Assembly (NCBI RefSeq): GCF_021018805.1
Contig: NC_086259.1
Location: forward strand, 15,519,501 to 15,583,500
DNA from: Prinia subflava
Taxonomy: Eukaryota; Chordata; Aves; Passeriformes; Cisticolidae
DNA length: 64,000 bases
Direction: 5' to 3'
The notes beneath the pieces are model-generated. The model saw only the letters and a list, made by a program, of their open reading frames with translations. It was not told the origin of the DNA and ran no database searches. Shown here one piece after another: positions 11,821 to 23,600 of the stretch (its first letter is position 1; each line of letters starts with the position of its first letter). The translations under genes and the position numbers were made by a program.

Positions 11821-14772
11821 TTTCCATGAAGTTTTGGAGGGCAAAGCCCAGTGAAAGACTAAATGCCATATTATTAATTCATACTTTGGTGAAACATTCC
11901 TCAGCACTGAACAAACATTACAAGTAACGCATCTATTTAATGGAGTGTATTATTTTATTATAGCTGGTTGCTATAATGGGCAGTTAAAGCATGATAAAAG
12001 CAGCAGAGGTGTGATGTAGTAGATGATCTGATCTCTTTTCCTTATATCTGTTTTGTCAACTTGCATTCATCTGCTCTCTGTTTTCTTTGGTGGGCAGTCA
12101 TCAAGGCGTGAAATAGCTGCCTTCCCACGTTACCAAGCCATGTAAATTTTGCTTTGGGAATGAGCTTATTGCAGACAGCATTCCTAATCATGGTGCCTGA
12201 GCACCGCTTGCATAGGGAGGAGCACACAAAGAAAATGTTTAAATTCTCAGAGAGGACGTAATTAAAGCAATTCTCTAATCTGTGGCCTGGATGAAGTTTA
12301 GCACATGAAATAATGATAAAAGGTCATAAATATGTTAGAAAGTTAGCATATCAAAGTAATTGAGAAAAAAAAATGGTGACACTCAGATTATTGATGCAAA
12401 TGAGCATATCATTAAATGATGCTCTGAACAAAAAGACTGGAAAAATGCCTCTAAAACATGTATTTTTCTATTGTCAAGAGCAAAATGCCTTTTTTTTATG
12501 TTAGGTTTTAGTAATCTTCTTATGTTTTGTCTGTTTGTATGGGTTGACTGTAATTTTTTTTCATTTCAAGACCTGTATCCTATTGATGTTATTGCTGTCC
12601 ACTACCCTCCTTCCTAATGGCAGAGTAACACTGAAAGCATAATTGCATTTCCTAATTATGTGTAATTAAGCAAAACCCAGATGATGTATTCAGTGAGCTC
12701 TTGGTATAGCCAAGGGTCAAGGACTTCTTGAATTTTGTAGCATTTCTCTAAATAAGCACATTATACTGTTAAAGCCAAGATACAGTTTTGTGCAGTCTGT
12801 TCTGTAAACCTGCTTAACAGCTAAAATTTATAGTATTCATTTATTTAGCTGAGTAAGGATATAGTTGAGATTTCCCCCCTCCCGTTTTTAGATTTGTCGT
12901 ACTTAACCCAGGAAAGGGACTTTAAACTCAGCACCATAATGTTCTGCATGCTGACAAGCTAAGTGATATTTATTTTTTCAAACCTTAATCCTTTTGAAAC
13001 ATGGAGAAATAAATACATCCTCTTATCTAGCATATGCCTGAGACTGGAAATAAATTCTTATTTCCTTGTAGTCCTGTACCAATGGTCTACAATGAATAAT
13101 TTGGGCAGTCTCACTGAATATAATAGGAAGAGCTTCTCTATTACCAGTGATAATTATAAGGCTCATAATGGGAAACCTCCAAAGCCCTACCATCAATCAA
13201 GGAAAATAAACAATAGAAAATGATAGGTATATAGAAGTGAAAATTGCAAAACCAAGTATGAAAATGCAGTATTTTCTGCGAGGTTATAAATCATGGGGGA
13301 GTCATAATTTTAAATGTAATTAATGTTCTCAGATTAAAACGTAACTTTTTAAAGGAATTTAGCAGACATTTTTAGAATCAGGAGCCGGATGAGTCAGAGC
13401 GTTAGTAATGGGATTAAGGAGACTTTCACTTCTAGATCATTAGGTCAAATATGACCCAAATCTGCTGTGCCTGAAAGTTATCATTTCACAGCTGTGCAGT
13501 GGCCTCTGTAAAAAGATTTGTTGGTTTTGGTCTAGACCACAGCAGGAAGGGTCTGCAGCCCAAAACCAGCCACCCTGTGAGCAGCTTTATTCTCAGCAAA
13601 AACAAAAGAAGTTGGCCTCCATCATCTCAAAACCTGCATTTTGGAGTATTAGAGCATCATTACAAATCCTATGACATGAATCCTTTCAGTTGCAGAAGCC
13701 AAGAACAAAATGGTCTTTGTGATGGAGCTCCCTGGAAGGGATTTCTGCAGGCAGGGGTGCAGATGAACGTTGTTTACTGGGATTTTTTTCTCTCCTTGTG
13801 TCATGAATGCTTATACTGGAAACCCAAGATAAAGAGGAGGCAAAGGCTTCCCACATGCCTAAAAAAATAGATTTTGATTTGAGTGATTGCGCCAAGGTCC
13901 AGTGCCATCAGTTTAGCCATCTCCACCATTTTGTTGGTAAAATTCTTGCTAAAGATTTGTAAATTGATGATAAGTTTGTTTTGCTATTGGATGTAAAAGG
14001 AGGGACTCACCAGGCGTAAAGTATTAGTATCCAAATTTTGAAACCCCTGTTTTTTTGTGTTTTTTAATACCTTTTTGGTAGATTTTGATCAGATGTGGTC
14101 TAATGTGGATGAACTTGGGGGCACATCCTGCATTATCTTAGGAGGGATTCAGGCAGGACCGGGATCTTCCAGGGCAGGGCACTATGAGGGAAGGTGTCTG
14201 GCTTATTCTCCCATCTCTCACCATGGCCCAAAGGGCTCTGGTGACCCCACTTGGCCCCACACATCAGTGCTGGAGGTGAGAGGCTTTGAAATGCTGTCCA
14301 CTCACGCATAGTGCCCTTTCCCTACAAATTTAGTGACGTCCAGAGTTCATCTCTTTGTGCTGGTGGACTTCTCTGTCACTTGCTTTCCCTTTGCTGAGAT
14401 CTGGAGACCTTCATGCCATGGAGTTTTTTGTGTTTCCTCTCTGTGGTGATTGCTGAACGGGCTCCTTGGGGAGGCAGGGAGGGAGGCAGGGTTTGCTCTG
14501 TGCTGTCTGTGTGGGTGAGGGTCCCAGGAGCCCCCTCACACGGGGATGGGTGATGAAGTCAGTCTGGATCACAAACCTCTGCCCTTCTGTGGCTGGTTTG
14601 TGCTGGTGCACAGAGGGAGGGTGCCCATGCTAACTAAAATGTTAGCTCACTAACATGTGCTTTATTACATTTTTTGTGACCAGTGCCATTGCCTCATCTC
14701 CCTTTGGGCTGTGATTTATTTACCCCTCTTGGGTCTAAGACACTTACAGAGATGCTGACTTGCAGTTTTTCA
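11821..14772. other. AT-rich non-coding stretch with candidate regulatory patch
   Basis: No gene is seen. A 123-codon plus-strand frame (13,499-13,870) has no recognisable domain and is treated as chance. Two TAATTA words occur at 12,653-12,658 and 12,663-12,668 and are described separately. The stretch 13,270-13,460 looks like unique-sequence DNA and is a candidate conserved non-coding element, but this cannot be judged without an alignment. Confidence 0.55.
12640..12670. promoter_or_regulatory. Candidate homeodomain/POU binding cluster
   Basis: Two identical TAATTA homeodomain-core words start exactly 10 bases apart (12,653 and 12,663), with an aattgcat POU/octamer-like word just upstream (12,640-12,647). 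The 10-base period puts both sites on the same face of the helix. TAATTA is common in AT-rich DNA, so function is inferred only from the arrangement. Confidence 0.25.
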
Positions 14773-14847
14773 TTCTTTTCTTCTTTTTTCCTGGCCAAAA
14801 GCAAACCCTGTTCCTTCCTTTCTTTCCATCCTTCTTTCCTGTCCCCT
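14773..14847 (+). repeat. Pyrimidine-rich low-complexity tract
   Basis: A 20-base pure pyrimidine run (14,773-14,792) and a 17-base run (14,811-14,827), followed by more C/T-rich sequence, make a CT-rich patch on the plus strand. Two overlapping open frames cross it, which is a compositional effect. Confidence 0.7.
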
Positions 14848-17800
14848 ATGGCCCCCCAGCCCACTCTCTAGACAGAATTGTTTTTGGCAGTGCTTATACT
14901 GTGAAAATTCTGGAGGACCAAGGAAATGTCTGTTGCTCTAGTTCTAGTTATAATATGGTCATCACCAGTGGTTTATTCTGTGGCTAAATCAGTCAGTGCC
15001 TGAAGGATTCCACTTTTTAAATCCTTTGTCCTGTTTCCCCCATCTTCTTTTCCATAAACCTGATTAAAGGTAAGACTCTTCTTCAGGTGATTTCCATCAA
15101 ACCCAAATATATTTTTGACACTGGAGGAGCTTGTCTACAGTCTGAATAAAGTTATTTGTAGTGTTGTCTATTCGTGCATGCACAATATTAAATATTTGCC
15201 AGAAATATTTGTTCCTGTGCTGGAAGGTTAAAAGGGGCAAGGACCAGTGAATCACTGTAACCTGGTGCAGCTCTAGCAATGCAGTTTGCTTGCAGGGCTT
15301 TGTTTCCTGTTGTGAATTTCATTTACTAGGTACCCATGGCACAAAGCTTTATTAATTGCATGGAGAAATGACACAACTATTATTCCCAGTAACAAATGAG
15401 TCACTAAGTTTGCAACAGCAAACAGAAGATAAATGCATGTGTGTGAGATCTGAAATAGTTATAGGAGCTCTTCCTAAAAATACATTTCAACTGATTTACA
15501 ACATTCTTGAGTAGTTTAATGTGCTGTACTGTGGTGATATATTCAGATTTTCAGAGTCCCGATGCGTTTCTGAGAAGAATGTCCAGTGTTGTTGTAAGGA
15601 TTAAATGTCCCACGGGGAATGAGAGCACCAGAGAGTGGAGGACAATGAAACATTAGATGTAAAAACAAACAGATGTAGCATAATAAGTAAAAGGTCAATA
15701 TGTGCTGAGGACCAGCATCTGTAAAATCAGAATGGGGATTTCAAGTGGTCAGAGGCCTGCAGGGCAGCAGAGCTCCCTCCAGTCCCCCCAGACAGAGGAG
15801 CCATCAGACAGAGCTGAGCAGGGGCTGAGTGAAAGAGAAGTTCCCCTCTGATAGCTTTACTTTCCTACTAAAAAATTCATATGGTTAATATTTAAGTTTG
15901 AGAAACCTGTGGCCAGCAAGAGAAAGTTCTTCTAAATGACCCCATTTGTGCTAATGTAACAATCTAATGAAAACTTTAGTGCTTATCTTTGCATAATTTC
16001 CATTCATTTTTGCTGTTCTGATTATTAAAATTGCTCATTTAAGGACTATCTTTTGTTTTGTTTGATTTCAGCATTCCCTTTGGTAAGAATTGCAAAAATT
16101 GTGAGGAAGTGGATTTAATAGACACGGTCTCAGAAATGGTTAGTTAAATGATGCTGCAAATACTCCCAATTTTTCCCTTTGTTCTTCTACATATGTTTAA
16201 AGATATTTCTGTTAATTTACAATTTGAAAGGTGGGTGAGGAGCAGAGAGTTTGAAAAATAGATTACTGTCTTCATTAATACAGGTTTGACCTACAAAGTC
16301 TTCACGTACTTAATGATTAAAAACCAAAGTACTAAATAATAAATTATAAGAATTTATAGGAGTCATCATCTTGAAATTAGCTTACTGAATGTTCTTATCA
16401 TAATAAATCTGAGTGGGTGTCTAATTTAGTGTTAGCTGACTAAAATTATATGTTGCAGTCAGATAAAAAAAAAAGAAAAAAAACTTTTGTTTCAAGACAA
16501 ATGATATGAATTTAATCAGAAGTAACCTGAAAGGCTACCATATTTTGTTGTGTCTACTTTGCAGAAACTTTGGCAAAACTGGTAGTGGTAGAATAAAGAT
16601 CGATTTCAATTTGTGAATCTGGCAGACAATAAAATTTCCTCTAGCAATTCAGAGATGTTTATGATAACGCTTCTCTCTCTGCTCTAGCCACTCAAAAACC
16701 CAGGGAATAAATGACAAAATATCTGCTGTATCCCTTATTCAATCTCAGTACAGCAGAATCGTTTGCCAAGATCTTTTTATATGACTGTAGAACAATCTCT
16801 CTCTTCCCTCTTTATCTCTCATCCTTATAAAAGATGTTTCTCAATTCAGTTAAAATGTATTTCTCCTTTCACATGAATATGAAATGTCACATAGAGACTG
16901 GAATGTTTTCAGAGCTGATGAGCTGGTTCTGAAATTCAGCTGCTGGGAATCCTTGAAGGAAAAGAAAGAAAACCAAACAATAATTAGGGAAGCACATTAA
17001 AAAGAGCCCAAATCAATATTTTGTCCCAATGCAAGCAGTAAAAGAAGGACTACCCTTGTTCAGGACAGTCATTCTGAGCCTTTCTACCCTGCCAGAACAA
17101 GTGGATCTGGCCAGTGCAGAGCCTGTGCTGCTCAGGCTCCACTGGGCCAAGGACTGGGCCCCCCTTTGTCAGCAGCTGCTCAAACCCCAGAAAAACACCT
17201 TTACAGGGGAAATTTCCCTCTGCAGCTCAGAAAGAACAGCCAGAGCTGCAGAGAGCAGTCAGGTTCTGCTTCATCCTTTCACTTTGCCTCAGTCCCTCAC
17301 CCTCATTAATTAGAGGGAAATATGCCTTCCAGAGAAGAGGAAAATACCTCTGGGACTTTCATCAGGAAGTCACAGCTCTTGTGTTTAAAAGGGAAAATTG
17401 TTGTTGTTGTTTCAAGTGTTAAAATTTTAAAATGTGATTCGCCAGTACTTAATTTTTATCATTAGTGCCAATTCTGCAGTGCTAGATGCTGTTGATAATA
17501 TTTAAGTTTCTTTATGTAAACATAATTTTTGATTGCAGATTCCTAATCAGAACTAGAAAACCCATGTGCCTCAATCATTTTTCCCAAAGAGCTCCTGGAG
17601 ATCAGATTCATCTCTGAAAATGCTGATTAGTCAGGTTTCATTACATCCTTTCTGAGTATTCAAATGTGGAAAAGAGGCAAAACAAAGGTGGGAGTATAAA
17701 AATTAGATGCATTATCAAATTAAAAGAGCTTATATCTCTCATTTTCTAAAAAGCCTTTTCCTTGGCAAATGTCCTGCTGTTGGACTCGGCGTGATCCCAC

Positions 17801-18179
17801 GCTGGAGCTGTGTGCAAATATGAGGCTCTTTTCCAGTTCTACCCACCACAGATGCCCTAAAATAGAGAATAGCCCAGGTAATTAACATGTAACACTGTAA
17901 TCAGGTTAAATTGGAAAAGAAGATGCTTGTGAAATAATTTTTTATTTGTCTAATTGTTAGCAGTCTGATCCAAACTTCCATTGTTTTTTAGGAGTGAAGA
18001 TGAGCCTCATTTTCCATCTTAACTTTATTTTCTGTCTTTTAGACCATGACCAGTGGTATTTCATTGTATAATGTAGTGAAAAAAGTGAAAGGTTCTGAGA
18101 CTACAACTTGGGAAATCAGTCTCTACAGCTGTCAAATACAAATTCCAGGGCTCTTGGAGCCATGGGATGACTGAAAATA
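14848..18179. other. AT-rich non-coding stretch, nothing firm
   Basis: No gene is supported. Two overlapping plus-strand frames of 94 and 102 codons around 17,029-17,422 share a slightly GC-richer patch and have no recognisable domain. A short (ttg)n run lies at 17,399-17,412. Confidence 0.6.
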
Positions 18180-18277
18180 TTAAAACAAGAGTAGGTGTGG
18201 CACTTCCCAATATAGTATTAGATCAATGATCACCCTTGGAGGTCTTTTGAAACCTTAATGATTCTGTGATTCTGTGG
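18180..18277 (+). mobile_element. CR1 LINE, 3' end fragment (avian type)
   Basis: The fragment shows, in order, a ggtgtggcacttccc word, a gatcaatgatcaccc word, ttggaggtcttttgaaacct, and an end made of two ATTCTGTG units. This is the signature CR1 3' untranslated end, whose consensus reads ggaggtcccttccaacct followed by attctgtgattctgtg. CR1 is the main LINE of birds, is usually severely 5'-truncated and has no poly(A) tail, both as seen here. The reading frame of the reverse transcriptase is not present. Confidence 0.85.
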
Positions 18278-21200
18278 CTGTTTTGTGCTCTGCTCTTTCC
18301 CTTCGTGCCTGTGCAGGTTTAATCAGAGGATGTGGTGATGTTTCAGTGAGCAGTGAAAGATAAACCATACCCGAGGACAGAGCCACTTTCATGTTCAGTG
18401 AAAGAAAAACCCCTTTTGTAAGAGCTCTGGGGTTTGCAATGGAAGAGTTGTAATAATGCACTGATATTTTTTAGCACTTATTTTCAAGTATCATTAGCAT
18501 TACTGATGCCTGTGTTGCTTTTACAGGCTTGACTCAGCCATTTCCACGTGTTACAGGTTTCTGCAGCTGTGCTGCTGTGTAACAATGCAAGGTCATTCTC
18601 ATGTCACGTGTGTAGAAACAGCAGAAACTGGGTTCACTCTGGATTAACAGAAAGTCCCCTTAAGATTTCAGTGGGGAAAAACAAACAAACAAAGCTCAGT
18701 GTTTCACTAACATCAGGATTCAGGGGATAACCTCCAGCATGGGCTCTAGCAACTCTCAATTACAGACCGTGGTCGCTGAGAACTCTCTGCACTGCGATGC
18801 CATAACCTTTTGTCTCCAATCTTTTTGTCACAAATCAGTCATTTTATGCAAAGGAACAGAGAATTTGGGTTTTTTTTCTACTTCATTTTAGTAGGTCACG
18901 TTTTTAAGATAAAACTGGACACAGATGCCTCTGTGTGATACATGCAAGGATACAGGCAGGGAAAAGGAAACAACATTTGGCATTATCCAATTTCTCTGTA
19001 TTGAAGTGATGCGTGCTTACTTTCTCCCTGCAACTTGTTGAAGTTCACATTTCCATGTAACATTATGTATTGCATAATTTTTCTTTGGATCCTGCTAAGA
19101 AGAGGTTGAGAAAGGAGAAAATGTGCATTTCCCAAATCCACTACACTTCATACCCTGGTCTGCAGTGCAAATCAGCGAATAATTCTGTGAAATTGGAGAA
19201 ATTATGGGTTTTTTAATCTTTAAAAGAAATTAATGTGTGAGCAGATAAAATAGGGAAGGGAAGAGCTGTTGGTTTTCCAATTTAATAAAGGCTTGTGGTT
19301 CAAAAATACAAACACACAGCCTGGTGGCCAAGTAGCTTGTTGTTATGTTAGGATTTTTTTTTTCCACATGAGTGATATTCTTCAGTCCTGCAAGTTAGTA
19401 AAACCAAGACCACTTGCCATAGCTATAAGCTATCAATAAAAATTAATGTACCAGAGGGAATTGAAAGGAAAAAAATGTACTTAAGTGTTCAGGGCCATCG
19501 AGCCACCCATGCATCCTCTGCGAGTGTATTCCGGCGGTGGAGCTGTTATTGTTGCCATGGGCTGCCATTTAATGTTATTTTCCTAAGTAAATGCTTCTGT
19601 GCTCTGATCAAGGACATTGGCAGTAAACCAAGACACAATCTTCAGAAAAATATGGTGCTGAATGGTATTGAATACTGTTCAACCAGACCTGGTATCAGAG
19701 GATAACTAAAGCCCCTCTTTTTTGAAAGTCAGTTCAAACACAGGTTTAAAATCCTTTCAAGAAGGGAAGAATTCTCTTTTTCTCTTTTTATTTCTTTTTT
19801 TTTTTTTGTCTGAGATATTTTTTTTCTTTAAAGAATGACGAGAGGAATTAGAAATAAAAAAAAGAGGACTGGGATATATCCACTCTAAGATGATTTTAAC
19901 TGAGGAGAATGGGAAGATCAACTGCAAAACCAAAATCCCCAAAGAAATATCTTTCTGGGATGGGTTTTTGTGTTTGTCTGCCTTTCCAAGTGGGTGTTTG
20001 TTGTTAAACTGAGGGTTTCCTGTTAACTACATCTCCAGAGTTCTGTGGGAGATAGTTTTGGCTCTGTGTCCTGCCCTGGATGCTGGTGGTGATGTTGTAG
20101 TTCTGTTCAAAAGGAAGGGACAAGACGTCACCCCCAGGATGGCTGTATTGAAGTAAAGGAGTTTCCACTGAGGAGGACTAGCATAGACACCATTATCTAA
20201 TTTTTTTTTCTTAAAATGTTAACTGTGCTGTGTTTGTCAATCAAGAGAGTACATCTTGAACAAGGAGTGTTACTGTGTTGACCACTGCAACAGCTGAACT
20301 CACATTTGCTAAAAGAAAAGAGAAAAAAGATCTGAAAGAGGTTTCCATTTGCAATGATCTGTGTGCAGAGCTATAAAAATGCATAAAAAGGCAAGATGGG
20401 AGTGATCCCCCAGGTTAATGTTGCCATCAGGCCACAGTCTCCATTTTTTCCTCAGGATGATTATTGTATTGAATATTACATTTGATTCATTTGTAGTTAA
20501 GACATTAAACCTACATTTATTCCAATAAAGTGGAGAAGGCCAGGGTCTGTGCCCCAGGGGCCTGAAACCATCATTTTGGGCATGGGACACTCTGTGGTTG
20601 CAGCAGAGAATCCTTTGGGGTATGTGGTAGAGAAAAATGGGATTTTGCATCATAATTTTCCTGTAGGAAGGGTCTGTCCTAGGGAAACCCTGTGCTTTTT
20701 GCTGCAGGTGATAGAAAGCAGCCAGGTGCCATCCCTGGAGGGATTCTTATTTTTTTAAATCCAATTTTGTTGGCCCAGAGCTTGGTGAAAAAGAAAAGGA
20801 GGATATTATAAATCAAAAGGCTGACCTAGCTTTTTGGTATGTATTATTGATAAAATATAGACAGCCATGCTTATTTATAAATCTTCAGGCGAAAAGAACC
20901 TGTTTGAGCCATTCTTCAGGTTTATTCAGCATGTTTTGATTCTCACCCACGTTTCAATCCAATCCCTCCCATTTTCTTCTGGTGAAGCATTTCATGTGTG
21001 GCAGTTTTTCTTAAAAAATGCCCATACAGGGATAGATCAAATTTCAAACCATCTGAACGCACTTGCTCAAACAAATGGGAGGAGCAGAAGCAATAGAAAG
21101 AGACAGCAAACAGTAAAGAATTTTCCCCAAAACCCAATATCTCCCAGCCTGTAATACTTAACATTACTCAGTTAATTTTTGCCTTGTAAACTTTTCACAT

Positions 21201-21424
21201 CCACAGTGTCTTGTAGGAGTGAGCCTAACAGCCTAACTTCATATTGCATGAAAAATTCAGTGCCTTTGACTTGTTTTGAGCTTGGAAGCTGCATCCAGCT
21301 CCTGTCTGTCCCTATTCCCCCTCTCCAAGCTGCTCACAGTTCTGAGGCCACGAGAACATCCCTGCTCAGCTGCCCCTGTGAGGAAGAAGATGCAGAAGTT
21401 AATTGTGCACAGAAGTTATTCCAT
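18278..21424. other. AT-rich non-coding stretch
   Basis: No gene is seen. The longest frame is 114 codons (20,309-20,653, minus) with no domain. A pyrimidine-rich patch with a run of 13 T lies at 19,777-19,807. The rest is ordinary AT-rich DNA. Confidence 0.6.
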
Positions 21425-21855
21425 AGCAATAATAATTTCTTTAGCCCTTCTCTGTAGTTTTCCACTGCTGTGACAGTTTTTTAAGATGAGGGTACCTGAA
21501 CTTCTCACACTGTCCAAGCTGCAGACAACCTGCAATTTGTACAGTGGCAAAATTATGTCTTTTTATTTTCTTCTCTACTTTTTTCTTAATAAATCTCAGC
21601 TCCCTAGTTTATTTTTAATTGCAATGAATATTAAGCTGCTGTTCTCATATCACTGTGATACATCCCCAAGATCTTGCTCTTGCATTCTAAGTTTGGTACA
21701 GACATGAGATGTTGCATTTGGTTTTTTTCCCCCATGTGCATCATTCATCTACTTTTAATTTCATCTGCCATTTTATTGCCTGGTTGCTGAGCATCATAAG
21801 ATCTTTCTGCAAGTCTTCCCAGTCAGCTTTCATCCTTGATAGTGTGAATGGCTAC
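21425..21855 (-). mobile_element. Old CR1/L3-like LINE fragment (antisense)
   Basis: Read on the plus strand, the landmarks run in the order of the antisense strand of an old amniote CR1/L3-type LINE: a tagcccttctctg word near 21,442, ttaagatgagggtacctgaa at 21,482, a tacagtggcaaaattatg word at 21,540, an atgtgcatcattcatctac word, aatttcatctgccattttat at 21,758, agatctttctgcaagtcttc at 21,800 and cagtcagctttcatc. The order and spacing fit one contiguous piece about 430 bases long. Open frames across it are broken, so it is inactive. The element's sense strand is the minus strand. Confidence 0.68.
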
Positions 21856-23259
21856 CCTTTTTTCCAGCATTGGTGAGGAAAGAGGGAAAAAAAGTGGGAA
21901 GGCAGCTGTAGATGATGGTGCACGGACACAAACTATTTAGAGTGAAATCCAGCCATCCCCACTAGAGGCAACGTGATTAATGGAACTAAAACCTCAAAAA
22001 TGGTCTTGCAGCTACATTTTTAATGCATAATATTTGCCTGAGTTTGACATTCAGCAAAATGCTTTCTCTCATGCCTGGTTTGAAGTTAAAAATATCAATG
22101 GAATGCCCTAGATTTTATTTATGCATCTAGAGTTGTTAAGGAGGTAAAGGAGAACTGAGAGATAGGCAGCCCAGATTTCGTATCTCCAAAGTGCAGTCCC
22201 ATCGTTCACAGGAACTTCTCCCCCTGTTGATTGAATCATTCAAAGTTGGGTTGGTTTTGGTAACTCAGAATTTTCTGTATTTTCATTGAATAAGCAGATG
22301 TTTGTGTTATTGTCCAAGGGAGAGGTCATAATGCTTGCAGTGTGATCTTGGAGAGATCAGCACAAAAACGTGTCCCTGTCATGCTCCTGCACAAATACTC
22401 ACACTGCTGGCAATGGATTTCCTAGGAGCAATTTTAGCTAATGTTGCAGATTGTGAATAATTGAAAAATGTAGTGGAAATGCTTCATCTGAATTTTGTGT
22501 GAGCAACAGCTAATGAATATTTGGGAGAGTGTCTGGGCTGTTGCTTAAAGGCTTACCACGCTCCTCTGTGCACAAAACAAGACCTGCAGACAGCTTACAA
22601 TGAGATTTTGAAAATCCTGGGGAGAGAAAAGTTTAAACAAAAGCTTTTCCAACTCTTTGGGTTCCCTCTTATTATTAAGTTAATAAATGAGAGCTTAATA
22701 TCAATGAAAAGTAAATGTACATCTGTATTTCGAAATCTCAGCCTTCTGTGGCATTGTCAAATCTGATGTCTTCAGTGGAGTTTTTAAGGTATCTCTAAAA
22801 CAGTCCATCAAAGATAAAGTATTGTTTCATTACATTTTATTTTAAGTGAGAGAAAGAGTAATTGCATTTGTAAAAACCCAAACAACACCTTTTTCTTGAT
22901 TTTAAATTGAACAAGGTGGGTGAAGGCAACAGGATCAGAATCCTCAGGGTTTATACCATTTTCAGACTGTGAGGTACACGTAAATTTTGGGGTTTGTAAT
23001 TTGGTACAGTGACAACAAATAAGCTTAACCAGTCTTTCCAGACTTTTATTATTCTCCCTAGAAGAAAATGTGTTCTTTGATTATCTCTAATTTAAAGTTC
23101 TTTATTTTTCAATTGTCTAATATTTTGTGTTGAATGAAAAGCAGCAAGACAAATTGAATTACCTGAAAAATATAAGATTTGGGTTTTGTTGGTGTGGGTA
23201 ATTACCCCTTTCAAACCACCCCTCTTTTCTTTTTCTTTTCTCTCTTGATACTCAAATTT
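21856..23259. other. Unassigned sequence between two CR1 pieces
   Basis: About 1.4 kb of AT-rich DNA lies between two same-strand CR1 fragments. In the family the matching gap, as I remember it, is only a few hundred bases, so this stretch may contain an insertion plus unrecognised CR1 sequence. I see no gene, no clear terminal repeats and no target duplication. Confidence 0.45.
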
Positions 23260-23600
23260 AGCTCGTTGGTCCGTCCTCATTGCTCTCACCTTTCATACAT
23301 TAAATTTCATTGCTGGCACTCTAAAAATCCAAATAAATTATGCCATTTGCACTGCTATCGTCAACCTTCTCTGTAACCTCAGAAAAGTCAAGGAGAATAG
23401 TTAGGCAGATTTTTTTTTCTTCTTTTCTAAATCTCTACCAGTTACTTTCTATTATGTTACAAATATGTATTCTTTTCTACCTTGCCTGTCAGAATGGCTT
23501 TCAACTGTTTTCCTTGCTAATGTTGACAAGGTGATTGACTTGCAGATTTCTATAGCAGTTTTAGACCTTTGAAAAAAAAAAAAGAAAAAGGAAAGGAAGA
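23260..23600 (-). pseudogene. CR1/L3-like reverse-transcriptase remnant (antisense)
   Basis: The plus strand reads ctctaaaaatccaaataaat, then a tgccatttgcactgc word, then caaccttctctgtaacctca, a gttaggcag word, a ttactttctattatg word, and finally a gattgacttgcagatttctatag-like segment. This is the antisense of the CR1-family reverse transcriptase, around the region that encodes the LDFxKAFDxVPH-type motif and the segment upstream of it. The frame is destroyed by substitutions and indels. A purine-rich low-complexity tail (23,571-23,600) ends the recognisable part. It is very probably the same copy as the fragment at 21.4-21.9 kb. Confidence 0.65.

Noticed and set aside
17029..17422. Two overlapping frames that read somewhat protein-like
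   Set aside because: Two registers are open together and neither resembles a known protein; a slightly GC-rich patch explains it.
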